Position numbers and translations under genes: made by a program
Shown here: in pieces, positions 27,158 to 39,016 of the stretch
How positions within the stretch are numbered: position 1 is the first letter of the stretch
How the letters are laid out: the number at the start of each line of letters is the position of its first letter
Assembly (NCBI RefSeq): GCF_032594935.1
Contig: NZ_CP118734.1
Location: 400,001 to 464,000, forward strand
Direction: 5' to 3'
From: Streptococcus sp. 29892
Lineage (GTDB): Bacteria; Bacillota; Bacilli; Lactobacillales; Streptococcaceae
DNA: 64,000 nt
The notes under the pieces: generated by a model
Databases searched by the model: none
What the model was told of the DNA's origin: nothing
Seen by the model: only the letters and a program-made list of their open reading frames with translations

Positions 27158-27188
27158 CCCCTCAGCGATTGCTGGAGGCTTTTTTTCG
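27155..27188 (+). terminator. Terminator after the PBECR4-like gene
   Basis: AGCCCCTCAGC GATT GCTGGAGGCT followed by seven T. Confidence 0.8.
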
Positions 27189-27191
27189 CGC

Positions 27192-27262
27192 TTGAGATAA
27201 TCTCAAGATAGTCTCAAGATAGCTCAAGATACAGTAGGAAACAGTAGGATACAGTAGATTTG
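27192..27262. repeat. Short direct repeats near attR
   Basis: CTCAAGATA occurs three times (about 27203, 27214, 27224) with a degenerate leading copy, followed by three copies of ACAGTAG (27232, 27242, 27252). Both series are spaced about 10-11 bp. They lie between the last phage gene and attR and look like binding sites for integrase or an excision factor. Confidence 0.5.
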
Positions 27263-27416
27263 CGGTAGATTTTCAACCGAATTTACTTGGAAAATAACTT
27301 CGGTGTATTATTGACAAAATCACAAATTGGCAATAATGGTTGCGAGATTTGATTTCTATTTTGACAAAACGGGCAAAATGACGTTTTTGCGGACATAAAA
27401 AAGACCTTGTCCAGAG

Positions 27417-27436
27417 GTCGGGGAATAGTCGGGGAG
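27417..27436. repeat. GTCGGGG repeats (candidate integrase arm sites, right)
   Basis: GTCGGGGAA at 27417 and GTCGGGGAG at 27428, 11 bp apart, matching the three copies at 6281-6312 on the other prophage end. Confidence 0.55.
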
Positions 27437-27464
27437 TTGTAACTATAAACACCTATATAATAAG

Positions 27465-27483
27465 TAAAAAAACTATCTTAGCG
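27465..27483. other. attR core of the prophage
   Basis: TAAAAAAACTATCTTAGCG, identical to attL at 6145-6163. Together with the following GATAGTCTTTTTT it makes the terminator hairpin of yigZ, so the phage att core restores the host terminator. Confidence 0.85.
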
Positions 27484-27495
27484 ATAGTCTTTTTT
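27466..27495 (-). terminator. Terminator of yigZ, also the attachment site
   Basis: AAAAAAGACTATC GCTAA GATAGTTTTTTT on the minus strand. It is symmetric, with A and T tracts on both sides, so it can end transcripts from both directions. Confidence 0.8.
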
Positions 27496-28126
27496 AATAG
27501 ACAGGCACCTCAACGATACGGCTGTCAGTCTTCTCCGCCTGAACTTTTCCATGGTAAAACTCCGTCAGGCTAGCCAAAGTTTCTTCCAAATGTTCCTTAT
27601 CCACAAAAATCATGGTTGAAACTTCTGTTGTGAACTGGGTGTCAAACTCTTCTAGACCTCGATCCGCACGCCAATTGGCAAATTCTTGGTACTGGGCATA
27701 GGACATGGTGATGGAAATTCCTTCCTGTTCCTTGACTTCTACAACCCCAATTTCTTTGACAGCACTAGCAACTGCACCAGCGTAGGCGCGAATTAGACCG
27801 CCAGCACCTAACTTGATACCACCAAAATAGCGAGTAACCACCGTTGCGACATTGGTCAGTTGGTGATTTTCTAAAACAGTTAGCATGGGTACTCCAGCAG
27901 TTCCTGATGGTTCTCCGTCATCTGAGGAACGCTTGATTTCCATATTTTCTCCGAGGACAAAGGCAGAGCAGTTATGGGTGGCCTTGTAATGTTCTTTTTT
28001 GATCTTGTTGATAAAGTCGCGAGCCTCTTCCTCACTAGTCACTCGTTTCATAAAACAGATAAAACGAGATTTCTTAATTTCTTCTTCAACAATACCGTCT
28101 TCTTTAATCGTCTTAAATTCTTTCAT
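27494..28126 (-). CDS. yigZ: YigZ/IMPACT-family protein
   Basis: 210 residues from the ATG at 28126; two more upstream codons begin with TTG and have no SD. KSRFICFMKRV, HNCSAFVLG, RSSDDGEPSGTAGVPML and TRYFGGIKLGAGGLIRAY are the UPF0029/Impact signatures. Role in the cell is poorly defined (translation-related). In streptococci it normally neighbours cysK; here the prophage has separated them. Divergent from comFA. Confidence 0.9.
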   Translation of the reverse strand: MKEFKTIKEDGIVEEEIKKSRFICFMKRVTSEEEARDFINKIKKEHYKATHNCSAFVLGENMEIKRSSDDGEPSGTAGVPMLTVLENHQLTNVATVVTRYFGGIKLGAGGLIRAYAGAVASAVKEIGVVEVKEQEGISITMSYAQYQEFANWRADRGLEEFDTQFTTEVSTMIFVDKEHLEETLASLTEFYHGKVQAEKTDSRIVEVPVY

Positions 28127-28166
28127 AAGCAAATTGTACTAATTTTTTTCAAAACTGACAAGAAAT

Positions 28167-28174
28167 TCCGAATA
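28167..28174 (+). promoter_or_regulatory. ComX (SigX) box before comFA
   Basis: TCCGAATA fits the streptococcal late-competence box TNCGAATA. It lies only 9 nt before the comFA ATG, so the leader would be very short. Confidence 0.7.
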
Positions 28175-28182
28175 AATAAGTG

Positions 28183-29475
28183 ATGAAAGAATTAGAACAT
28201 TACTATGGAAGACTATTTACCAAATACCAATTGACCCCAGCAGAGCGAGAAAAAGCAGAGAAGCTATTCAGTGTCACAGACAAGAATGCCTGCTTTCGTT
28301 GTGGTACAACTTTCGAAGAAGAAAACAAACTGCCCAATGATGCAAACTACTGTCGAGCCTGTTTGCTCCTTGGCAGGGTGCGGTCAGATGAAGAACTCTA
28401 TCATTTTCCTCAGAAAGACTTCCCTGTAAACTCTTGCTTAACATGGAAGGGGAAATTAACGGATTGGCAGCAAATGATTTCAGATGGATTGGTTGAGAAT
28501 GTAGGGAAAAGACAGGCTACACTGGTTCATGCTGTAACAGGAGCAGGAAAAACAGAGATGATATATCATACGGTTGCTTCTGTGATTGATAAAGGAGGGG
28601 CAGTCTGTCTAGCCAGTCCTCGAATAGACGTCTGTATAGAACTCTATAAGCGCCTGCAAAATGATTTCTCCCTTCCGATTAGTTTGCTACACGGTGAGTC
28701 AGAACCCTATTTCCGAACGCCGCTTGTTGTAGCAACCACTCATCAGTTATTAAAATTCTATCAGGCCTTTGATTTGGTCTTGATTGACGAAGTTGATGCC
28801 TTTCCCTACGCTGATAATCCCATGCTCTACCGTGCTGCTGACAATGCGGTCAAGGAAGACGGTGTCCAAGTATTTTTGACGGCAACGTCAACAGATGAAC
28901 TGGACAGAAAAGTCAAAACAGGTAAATTAAAACGACTCAGCCTACCCAGACGATTTCATGGCAATCCACTGGTTGTTCCGCAAAAGGTTTGGTTTTCCAA
29001 ATTTGATGCCAATCTAAAGAAACAGAAACTAGCCCCCAAACTAGCTAAGGTAATCAAAGATCAGAGAAAAACTGGTTATCCTTTGCTCATATTCGTACCA
29101 GAAATTTCCAAGGGTCAGGAGTTTGCCAAGATTATGGAAAAAACATTTCCAGAAGAAACTATTGGCTTTGTATCCAGTCAAACTGAAAATCGACTTAAGA
29201 TAGTAGAAGGTTTTCGCAATCAAGATATTGCCATCCTCATTTCCACTACCATCTTAGAGCGAGGTGTAACCTTCCCAAAAGTAGATGTTATAGTGGTCCA
29301 AGCCAATCATTACCTCTACACATCGTCTAGTCTTGTACAGATTGCTGGTCGTGTAGGTCGAAGTATAGACCGTCCGACAGGCTTGCTCCAATTTTTCCAT
29401 GAGGGGTCCACCCGCTCTATTGAGAAAGCTATTGTAGAAATCAAACAAATGAACAAGGAGGCTGGCTATGTCTAA
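28183..29475 (+). CDS. comFA: ComFA, competence DNA-uptake helicase
   Basis: 430 residues from the ATG at 28183; a GTG three bases before is an alternative. A four-cysteine zinc site (CFRCG ... YCRAC, about 35-60), Walker A AVTGAGKTEM, DEAD-like LIDEVDAF, and C-terminal helicase motifs ISTTILERGVTFPKVD and QIAGRVGRS. It drives single-stranded DNA import during transformation. Overlaps comFC by 8 nt; a ComX box lies upstream. Confidence 0.93.
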   Translation: MKELEHYYGRLFTKYQLTPAEREKAEKLFSVTDKNACFRCGTTFEEENKLPNDANYCRACLLLGRVRSDEELYHFPQKDFPVNSCLTWKGKLTDWQQMISDGLVENVGKRQATLVHAVTGAGKTEMIYHTVASVIDKGGAVCLASPRIDVCIELYKRLQNDFSLPISLLHGESEPYFRTPLVVATTHQLLKFYQAFDLVLIDEVDAFPYADNPMLYRAADNAVKEDGVQVFLTATSTDELDRKVKTGKLKRLSLPRRFHGNPLVVPQKVWFSKFDANLKKQKLAPKLAKVIKDQRKTGYPLLIFVPEISKGQEFAKIMEKTFPEETIGFVSSQTENRLKIVEGFRNQDIAILISTTILERGVTFPKVDVIVVQANHYLYTSSSLVQIAGRVGRSIDRPTGLLQFFHEGSTRSIEKAIVEIKQMNKEAGYV

Positions 29476-30133
29476 CTGCTTACTCTGTAATCAAACCATG
29501 AAAACCAGACAAACATTTTCTGAGCTTATTTTCTTTGGTAAGTCCCAGCCAGGAGTTTGTAATGACTGTATGGCTACTTTTGAAGAAATAGCAGAGCAAC
29601 ACTGTTCGCATTGTTCTAAAAGTGGAGATGAAGAGATCTGCAAGGATTGTCGCTACTGGTTAAGCCAAGGGAAATCAGTGTCTCACACAGCTATTTTTCA
29701 GTATAATGAAGCAATGGCTGATTACTTTAGTCGCTACAAATTTCAAGGTGATTACATTCTCAGGAAAATCTTTACAGAACAAGTCCAAAAAGTTCTAGAA
29801 CCGTATTCCGAATATACAATCGTTCCCATTCCACTCAGTCAAGAACGTCTAGAAGAACGGGGATTTAATCAAGTGACTGGTATATTGGATGCGGCTAGGA
29901 TTCCCTATAAAGAATTATTGGGCAAACGAGATGTCAAAAAACAATCATCAAAAAATCGAGAAGAGAGGATAGGAACAGAACAACCCTTTTATCTGGTGGA
30001 TGAAAAAAGTCTACCAGATAAAATTCTATTAGTCGATGATATTTACACAACAGGGGCTACAATCCAGCTTGCCACAAGGCTTTTCATGAAAACAAGTCAG
30101 AAAGAAATCAAAACATTTTCACTCGCACGCTAA
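29468..30133 (+). CDS. comFC: ComFC, competence phosphoribosyltransferase-like protein
   Basis: 221 residues. Two CxxC zinc knuckles (CLLCNQ, CNDCMA; HCSHC, CKDC), then a type I PRT domain with the PRPP loop ILLVDDIYTTGAT near 190. Works with ComFA in DNA uptake. Translationally coupled to comFA. Confidence 0.92.
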   Translation: MSNCLLCNQTMKTRQTFSELIFFGKSQPGVCNDCMATFEEIAEQHCSHCSKSGDEEICKDCRYWLSQGKSVSHTAIFQYNEAMADYFSRYKFQGDYILRKIFTEQVQKVLEPYSEYTIVPIPLSQERLEERGFNQVTGILDAARIPYKELLGKRDVKKQSSKNREERIGTEQPFYLVDEKSLPDKILLVDDIYTTGATIQLATRLFMKTSQKEIKTFSLAR

Positions 30134-30134
30134 G

Positions 30135-30175
30135 AAAACGGTTGCATTTTTTTAGAAATGTGATATAATAATAGT
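30135..30175 (+). promoter_or_regulatory. Promoter of hpf
   Basis: TTGCAT (30142-30147) and TATAAT (30164-30169) with a 16-nt spacer, lying after comFC, so hpf can be expressed outside competence. Confidence 0.6.
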
Positions 30176-30209
30176 GAAGAAAGGCGAAAGCCAAGAAAGA
30201 GGTACTAAT

Positions 30210-30752
30210 ATGATTAAATTCAGTATTCGTGGAGAAAACCTTGAAGTTACAGATGCTCTTCGTACTTATGTAGAAGAGAAAGTAGCAAAGATTGAGAAAT
30301 ACTTCAATGAAAATCAAGAGTTGAATGCTAAGGTCAATCTAAAAGTTTACCGTGATAAGCGTGCTAAAGTTGAAGTGACTATCCCAGTAGGAACTGTCAC
30401 TCTGCGTGCAGAAGACATTTCACAAGAAATGTACGGCTCCATCGACCTTGTCGTAGATAAAATTGAACGCCAAATTCGTCGCAATAAAACTAAGATTGAA
30501 AGAAAACATCGTCAAAAAGTTGCAACAGGTCAAGTCTTTACAGATGAACTTGTAGAGCAAGCAGAAGAAGAAGTAAAAGTTGTTCGCACCAAACAAGTTG
30601 ACTTGAAGCCCATGGATATGGAAGAAGCTATTCTTCAATTAGAATTGCTAGGACACGACTTCTTCATCTATACTGATGCTAACGACGGTACAACTAACGT
30701 CCTTTACAAACGCGAGGACGGAGATTTGGGCCTTCTTGAAGTTCGCCAATAA
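30210..30752 (+). CDS. hpf: Ribosome hibernation-promoting factor, long form
   Basis: 180 residues from the ATG at 30210 with the SD AAGAAAGAGG. N-terminal RaiA-type domain (IKFSIRGENLEVTDALRTYV) and a C-terminal domain (KPMDMEEAILQLELLGHDFF) that dimerises ribosomes into 100S particles. Standard neighbour of comFC in streptococci. A terminator follows, then the rrn promoters. Confidence 0.94.
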   Translation: MIKFSIRGENLEVTDALRTYVEEKVAKIEKYFNENQELNAKVNLKVYRDKRAKVEVTIPVGTVTLRAEDISQEMYGSIDLVVDKIERQIRRNKTKIERKHRQKVATGQVFTDELVEQAEEEVKVVRTKQVDLKPMDMEEAILQLELLGHDFFIYTDANDGTTNVLYKREDGDLGLLEVRQ

Positions 30753-30759
30753 ATGATTT

Positions 30760-30787
30760 GAACAGCTACACCTGTAGCTGTTTTTCG
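30760..30787 (+). terminator. Terminator after hpf
   Basis: AACAGCTAC ACCT GTAGCTGTTTTT, a 9-bp stem followed by T-run. Confidence 0.85.
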
Positions 30788-30811
30788 TTATCAAAAAATA
30801 TTAAAAAAGAG

Positions 30812-31020
30812 TTGACAAGAGGAAATGAAGATGATAGAATGATTGAGTTGTCTTTTAGAGAACCTGTTAACCGTTTGAAAAAAAGTTTCAAAAAGTAGTT
30901 GACAAGGTCAAATGAAGATGATACAATAATTGAGTTGTCAAATCTGAAGCGACACAACACGAAAAAGAAATAAAAAAAGTTCAAAAAAGTGTTGACAAGC
31001 AGTTAAAGAAATGATAAACT
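30812..31020 (+). promoter_or_regulatory. Three tandem rrn promoters
   Basis: P1: TTGACA 30812 / TAGAAT 30835. P2: TTGACA 30899 / TACAAT 30922. P3: TTGACA 30992 / TAAACT 31015. Each has a 17-nt spacer and each is followed within about 10 nt by GTTGTC. P1 and P2 also share GAAGATGATA before the -10, so they look like duplicates. The region 30788-31175 holds only these promoters and the rRNA leader. Confidence 0.85.
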
Positions 31021-31175
31021 AAGATAGTTGTCGCGAGAGCGCGGCGACGAACAAGACCTTTGAAAATTAAAGAAGACGAACCAAACGTGCAGGGTGATTT
31101 ATCTAAGGATAGATCGTCAATGAACAAAAACAATAAAACGGAAAGCTAGTGATAGCTTGAGTTTGAATCAAAACT

Positions 31176-32738
<1,563 letters not shown>

Positions 32739-32784
32739 AAACGGAACCTGTACGTTAATCTTCTTTAATTTTGAGAGGTCTTGT

Positions 32785-32857
32785 GGGGCCTTAGCTCAGC
32801 TGGGAGAGCGCCTGCTTTGCACGCAGGAGGTCAGCGGTTCGATCCCGCTAGGCTCCA
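32785..32857 (+). tRNA. tRNA-Ala (TGC)
   Basis: Cloverleaf with GGGGCCT/AGGCTCC acceptor stem and anticodon TGC in CTTTGCACG, located in the 16S-23S spacer as usual for streptococci. CCA is not encoded. Confidence 0.97.
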
Positions 32858-33023
32858 TTAACAACGGAAGTTGTTAAGGAATTGTCCATTGAAAATTGAA
32901 TATCTATCAAACATTCCTGATGTATCTGCAAGGATACATTAAGAAATAGTAACAAGAAAATAAACCGAAAACGCTGTGAATATTTAATGAGTTTTCTAAT
33001 TTTTGAAAAAATTAGGTTAATAA

Positions 33024-35925
<2,902 letters not shown>

Positions 35926-35953
35926 AGATAAGCAAAATTCAACGAAGTCAATA

Positions 35954-35982
35954 TTGACAAGCGTTCGGTTTCTTGTTAGAAT
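35954..35982 (+). promoter_or_regulatory. Promoter in the 23S-5S spacer
   Basis: TTGACA (35954-35959), exactly 17 nt, then TAGAAT (35977-35982). The same hexamers as rrn P1. It could give separate expression of 5S and the nine tRNAs. Confidence 0.55.
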
Positions 35983-36017
35983 ATAGATATTCAATTTTGA
36001 GTTGACAAGACTCAGTA

Positions 36018-36134
36018 GTTAAGTGACGATAGCCTAGGAGATACACCTGTACCCATGCCGAACACAGCAGTTAAGCCCTAGAACGCCTGAAGTAGTTGGG
36101 GGTTGCCCCCTGTGAGATACGGTAGTCGCTTAGC
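36018..36134 (+). rRNA. rrf: 5S ribosomal RNA
   Basis: GTTAAGTGACGATAGCC to GGTAGTCGCTTAGC, with complementary ends (TTAAGTGACG/CGCTTAG) and the conserved CCGAACACAGCAGTTAAG core. Confidence 0.96.
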
Positions 36135-36139
36135 GAATA

Positions 36140-36212
36140 GGGAGTTTAGCTCAGCTGGGAGAGCATCTGCCTTACAAGCAGAGGGTCAGCGGTTCGATCC
36201 CGTTAACTCCCA
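36140..36212 (+). tRNA. tRNA-Val (TAC)
   Basis: Acceptor GGGAGTT/AACTCCC; anticodon TAC in CCTTACAAG. Confidence 0.97.
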
Positions 36213-36214
36213 TA

Positions 36215-36287
36215 GGTCCCGTAGTGTAGCGGTTATCACGTCGCCCTGTCACGGCGAAGATCGCGGGTTCGATTCCCGTCGGGACCG
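36215..36287 (+). tRNA. tRNA-Asp (GTC)
   Basis: Acceptor GGTCCCG/CGGGACC; anticodon GTC in CCTGTCACG. Confidence 0.97.
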
Positions 36288-36345
36288 TTCAAATAGTCTG
36301 GGAGACTATTTGAAGTTGGAAATAGAGCAAACAGAGTTTGCGTCA
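36288..36345 (+). repeat. Palindromic module of the intergenic repeat family, copy B, in the tRNA cluster
   Basis: TTCAAATAGTC/GACTATTTGAA hairpin, linker GTTGGAAATA, then GCAAAC/GTTTGC hairpin. Same order and linker as the centre of copies A and C, with different arm sequences. It lies between tRNA-Asp and tRNA-Lys and would be part of the tRNA precursor. Confidence 0.7.
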
Positions 36346-36352
36346 TATTTAC

Positions 36353-36425
36353 GACTCGTTAGCTCAGTTGGTAGAGCAATTGACTTTTAATCAATGGGTC
36401 GCTGGTTCGAGCCCAGCACGAGTCA
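36353..36425 (+). tRNA. tRNA-Lys (TTT)
   Basis: Acceptor GACTCGT/ACGAGTC; anticodon TTT in ACTTTTAAT. Confidence 0.97.
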
Positions 36426-36428
36426 TAT

Positions 36429-36510
36429 GCGGGTTTGGCGGAATTGGCAGACGCACCAGATTTAGGATCTGGCGCTTTCGGGCGTGGGGGTTCAAGTCCC
36501 TTAACCCGCA
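36429..36510 (+). tRNA. tRNA-Leu (TAG)
   Basis: Acceptor GCGGGTT/AACCCGC with a long variable arm; anticodon TAG in ATTTAGGAT. Confidence 0.96.
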
Positions 36511-36527
36511 TAAGGAAATACTAATAA

Positions 36528-36600
36528 GCCGGCTTAGCTCAGTTGGTAGAGCATCTGATTTGTAATCAGAGGGTCGCGTGTTCAAGTCATGTAGCCGGCA
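36528..36600 (+). tRNA. tRNA-Thr (TGT)
   Basis: Acceptor GCCGGCT/AGCCGGC; anticodon TGT in ATTTGTAAT. Confidence 0.97.
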
Positions 36601-36612
36601 TTTGAAGAGATT

Positions 36613-36684
36613 GCGAACGTAGTTCAGTGGTAGAACACCACCTTGCCAAGGTGGGGGTCGCGGGTTCGAATCCCGTCGTTCGCT
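36613..36684 (+). tRNA. tRNA-Gly (GCC)
   Basis: Acceptor GCGAACG/CGTTCGC; anticodon GCC in CTTGCCAAG. Confidence 0.97.
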
Positions 36685-36691
36685 TTGAGAG

Positions 36692-36775
36692 GCCGGGGTG
36701 GCGGAACTGGCAGACGCACAGGACTTAAAATCCTGCGATGGCAACATCGTACCGGTTCGATTCCGGTCCTCGGCA
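36692..36775 (+). tRNA. tRNA-Leu (TAA)
   Basis: Acceptor GCCGGGG/CCTCGGC with long variable arm; anticodon TAA in ACTTAAAAT. Confidence 0.95.
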
Positions 36776-36789
36776 TGGACTTTATAGAA

Positions 36790-36863
36790 GCACCCTTAGC
36801 TCAACTGGATAGAGTACCTGACTACGAATCAGGCGGTTAGAGGTTCGAATCCTCTAGGGTGCA
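36790..36863 (+). tRNA. tRNA-Arg (ACG)
   Basis: Acceptor GCACCCT/AGGGTGC; anticodon ACG (read as ICG) in ACTACGAAT. Confidence 0.97.
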
Positions 36864-36910
36864 TGACTCGCTTAATGATGTCATTAGGGGAGCTTTATTT
36901 TTAATAACAG

Positions 36911-36984
36911 CGGGAAGTAGCTCAGCTTGGTAGAGTACTTGGTTTGGGACCAAGGTGTCGCAGGTTCGAATCCTGTCTTCCCGA
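36911..36984 (+). tRNA. tRNA-Pro (TGG)
   Basis: Acceptor CGGGAAG/CTTCCCG; anticodon TGG in GTTTGGGAC. Last tRNA of the cluster. Confidence 0.97.
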
Positions 36985-36996
36985 TTGAAAGAGGTT

Positions 36997-37024
36997 AAGA
37001 GGATAATTGTTTTCCTCTTTTTTT
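36997..37024 (+). terminator. Terminator of the rrn-tRNA operon
   Basis: AAGAGGA / TTCCTCTT stem followed by TTTTTT, directly after tRNA-Pro. Confidence 0.75.
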
Positions 37025-37136
37025 GAGCACGCTAACTAGTGTCTTACAGGGCCAATATTTTTTTCAGGCTAAGGCCAGTTTCTTTGATTTATTAACATAA
37101 CAGACAATTATGATAATCTGATAAGGATGAGAAAAC

Positions 37137-37979
37137 ATGAAAAAATCAATATGGAACGCCTCTTTAGAAAAGAGCATGGGGTTGGTAACGGATCATTACA
37201 TTCAGACTTCAATGGAGGACATAGAGAAAAATGGTTATGGAAAGAAAATCTTGGGATTTTTGACTGTTAATCTCTTCATGTATTTAATAACATTTATAGG
37301 TAGATATGTTGATTCACAAATCATATTAACTCTATTTAAAAGTACGGAGGTATTAGTAAGTATTCCCTTCTTTCTAGGGGTACTTGTTACACTTTTGTAT
37401 TTCATTTCCTTGAAAAAAATCCATCAAAAACGAGTCTTGTCTTACTATTATTTTAATAAGTATATGTTTTTGCTTACATTTCTATTCTATTGCCAAATAG
37501 AAATATTACTAGTTATTTTTTCTACAATGATACTTGGTGAGTTCTTGTCAATATTCATCTATTCGGTGGTTTTCATGATTGCCCTTCTTGAGAGATATCA
37601 ATGGTTTAGTAAGACTTCGTACAATAGTTTGTATGGTAATGTAGATTTCAGTAACCCACTAGAAAGATATGTGGAGCTTTTTGTTGCTCATTCTAGAAAA
37701 TTTGGTTGGCTCGTTCTTACTCCAGTTTTTCTGTATAGGATATTTTTTTCCGGCGGAGAAAATTTGTATAGAAATGATTTAATAAGAACGGTTAGCATCC
37801 TTTCGTTTCCTATTATTGGATTGGTTGGTTTATATTTTGTTATCGCACTTGGTGCAAGTCAGATAAAAGGCTATTATATCAGTAAATATATGGAAGACTA
37901 TCGTATTCTCTCAGGATATAGCATTGAAGACTGGTATGGTAAAAAGTCTAAGCGATATAAGGAAAGTTTGGGAAAGTAG
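37137..37979 (+). CDS. Polytopic membrane protein with C-terminal DWYGKKSxRYKESLGK motif (paralogue 1)
   Basis: 280 residues with about six hydrophobic segments (roughly 40-60, 70-92, 107-130, 132-150, 190-205, 220-240). The C-terminus GYSIEDWYGKKSKRYKESLGK is nearly identical to that of the protein at 39372-40163 although the rest differs. Family not recognised. The N-terminal coding segment is partly duplicated at 38160-38215. It begins an accessory region right after the tRNA cluster. Confidence 0.75.
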   Translation: MKKSIWNASLEKSMGLVTDHYIQTSMEDIEKNGYGKKILGFLTVNLFMYLITFIGRYVDSQIILTLFKSTEVLVSIPFFLGVLVTLLYFISLKKIHQKRVLSYYYFNKYMFLLTFLFYCQIEILLVIFSTMILGEFLSIFIYSVVFMIALLERYQWFSKTSYNSLYGNVDFSNPLERYVELFVAHSRKFGWLVLTPVFLYRIFFSGGENLYRNDLIRTVSILSFPIIGLVGLYFVIALGASQIKGYYISKYMEDYRILSGYSIEDWYGKKSKRYKESLGK

Positions 37980-38086
37980 GTTTTGTTTAGATCGTCTTAA
38001 TTTACTTTGGGTTTATGGCTAAGCAATGTATTTCAAAATCCCAAGTTGCATAATTTTTTTGATGCTTAAGTTATTAACTTGTAAAC

Positions 38087-38116
38087 CCAGACAAGATCAC
38101 CTTGTCTGGATTTTTG
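38087..38116 (+). terminator. Terminator downstream of membrane paralogue 1
   Basis: CCAGACAAG / CTTGTCTGG stem followed by ATTTTT. A TATAAT (38119-38124) follows and may start the next unit. Confidence 0.75.
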
Positions 38117-38139
38117 GTATAATAGAAAAGTATGATGAA

Positions 38140-38207
38140 CTGATAAGATGGGTAAACATTAAAAAACAGTATGGAACGCCTCTTTTGAAGAGAGCAAGGG
38201 AATGGTA
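38140..38207 (+). pseudogene. Duplicated 5' fragment of the membrane paralogue
   Basis: TATGGAACGCCTCTT, then a similar GAGCA(A/T)GGG segment, matches 37149-37180 with small indels. The upstream CTGATAAG.ATG segment also matches. The coding frame is broken after about 20 codons, so this is a remnant of a second copy. Confidence 0.65.
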
Positions 38208-38357
38208 ATGGCAATCGTTGCTCAAAGACTATATGATCAAAGTATTGTACAACATAAAATGACAAGTCGTGAGGAGACTTTGAAAGTAGATGAAGTGTAT
38301 CTATATCATGACCAAGACTATCAAAAAGTAAAAATTAGTAAGCAGGTGGCGGAGTAA
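38208..38357 (+). CDS. Short ORF of 49 aa before the lipoprotein
   Basis: ATG at 38208; the stop overlaps the lipoprotein ATG by one base, which suggests coupling. Product MAIVAQRLYDQSIVQHKMTS and onward is hydrophilic. It may be a small gene or the tail of a larger, deleted gene. No family recognised. Confidence 0.4.
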   Translation: MAIVAQRLYDQSIVQHKMTSREETLKVDEVYLYHDQDYQKVKISKQVAE

Positions 38358-39016
38358 TGAATCGAATAAAAAAACTAATGATGTGCATTTTAGGAGTTGT
38401 TACGATAATGGGATTGACAGGTTGTAGTAAAGAAGTAAAGATTAGAACAGAGTTGGCACCGATGTATGAGGTGTTGGACCAGCAATCTATAGAGAATTTT
38501 GATATTCTTTCGATTGAAGACAGTTTGACTATATATGGTATGGAGAGTGTCAAGGCATTTAAGACTGACTTGGCTATTAGCTCAGATGGACAATTTGAAG
38601 GAATGAGTTATGATTTGTCAGTTTCTGAAACGGAGGGCTATCCAACGTCTTATATAGGGGGAGAATTGAAAATAAATACGACTAGTGAAGTGTTATCCGA
38701 TAGAAAACTGATGTTTGAAGAATTTCATTTTTCAGAAGACTATTTTAATAATCTAGAGCTAGTGAAGGTACTGGACCATCCCAATACTTATATGAAGGAT
38801 ATGAGTTACCAAGAGAAGACTCCTTCGGAATACACAAAGAAACTAATAGAAACTTATGGATTAACTGATCCAACAGTTGCTAAAATCGAAGTAAGCAAAA
38901 GAAGGCATGATGAAAAAACATTTTCCTATATATTATTCTATTCATTGTATGATAGGTCTGATGTCAAGATAAATTGTTTCTTCTCCTTTGTTATGGAGGA
39001 TAAAGCAGATGAGTAA
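38357..39016 (+). CDS. Putative lipoprotein, 219 aa
   Basis: Lipoprotein signal peptide: basic start MNRIKK, hydrophobic core, lipobox LTGC with the Cys at residue 23. The mature part is hydrophilic and mixed alpha/beta. SD GGCGGAG 3 nt upstream. No family recognised. It is sandwiched between fragments of paralogous genes in an accessory locus. Confidence 0.75.
   Translation: MNRIKKLMMCILGVVTIMGLTGCSKEVKIRTELAPMYEVLDQQSIENFDILSIEDSLTIYGMESVKAFKTDLAISSDGQFEGMSYDLSVSETEGYPTSYIGGELKINTTSEVLSDRKLMFEEFHFSEDYFNNLELVKVLDHPNTYMKDMSYQEKTPSEYTKKLIETYGLTDPTVAKIEVSKRRHDEKTFSYILFYSLYDRSDVKINCFFSFVMEDKADE

Noticed and set aside
27192..27262. Possible CRISPR array
   Set aside because: Repeats are 7-9 nt with no spacers of constant length and no cas genes; they are iterons by attR.
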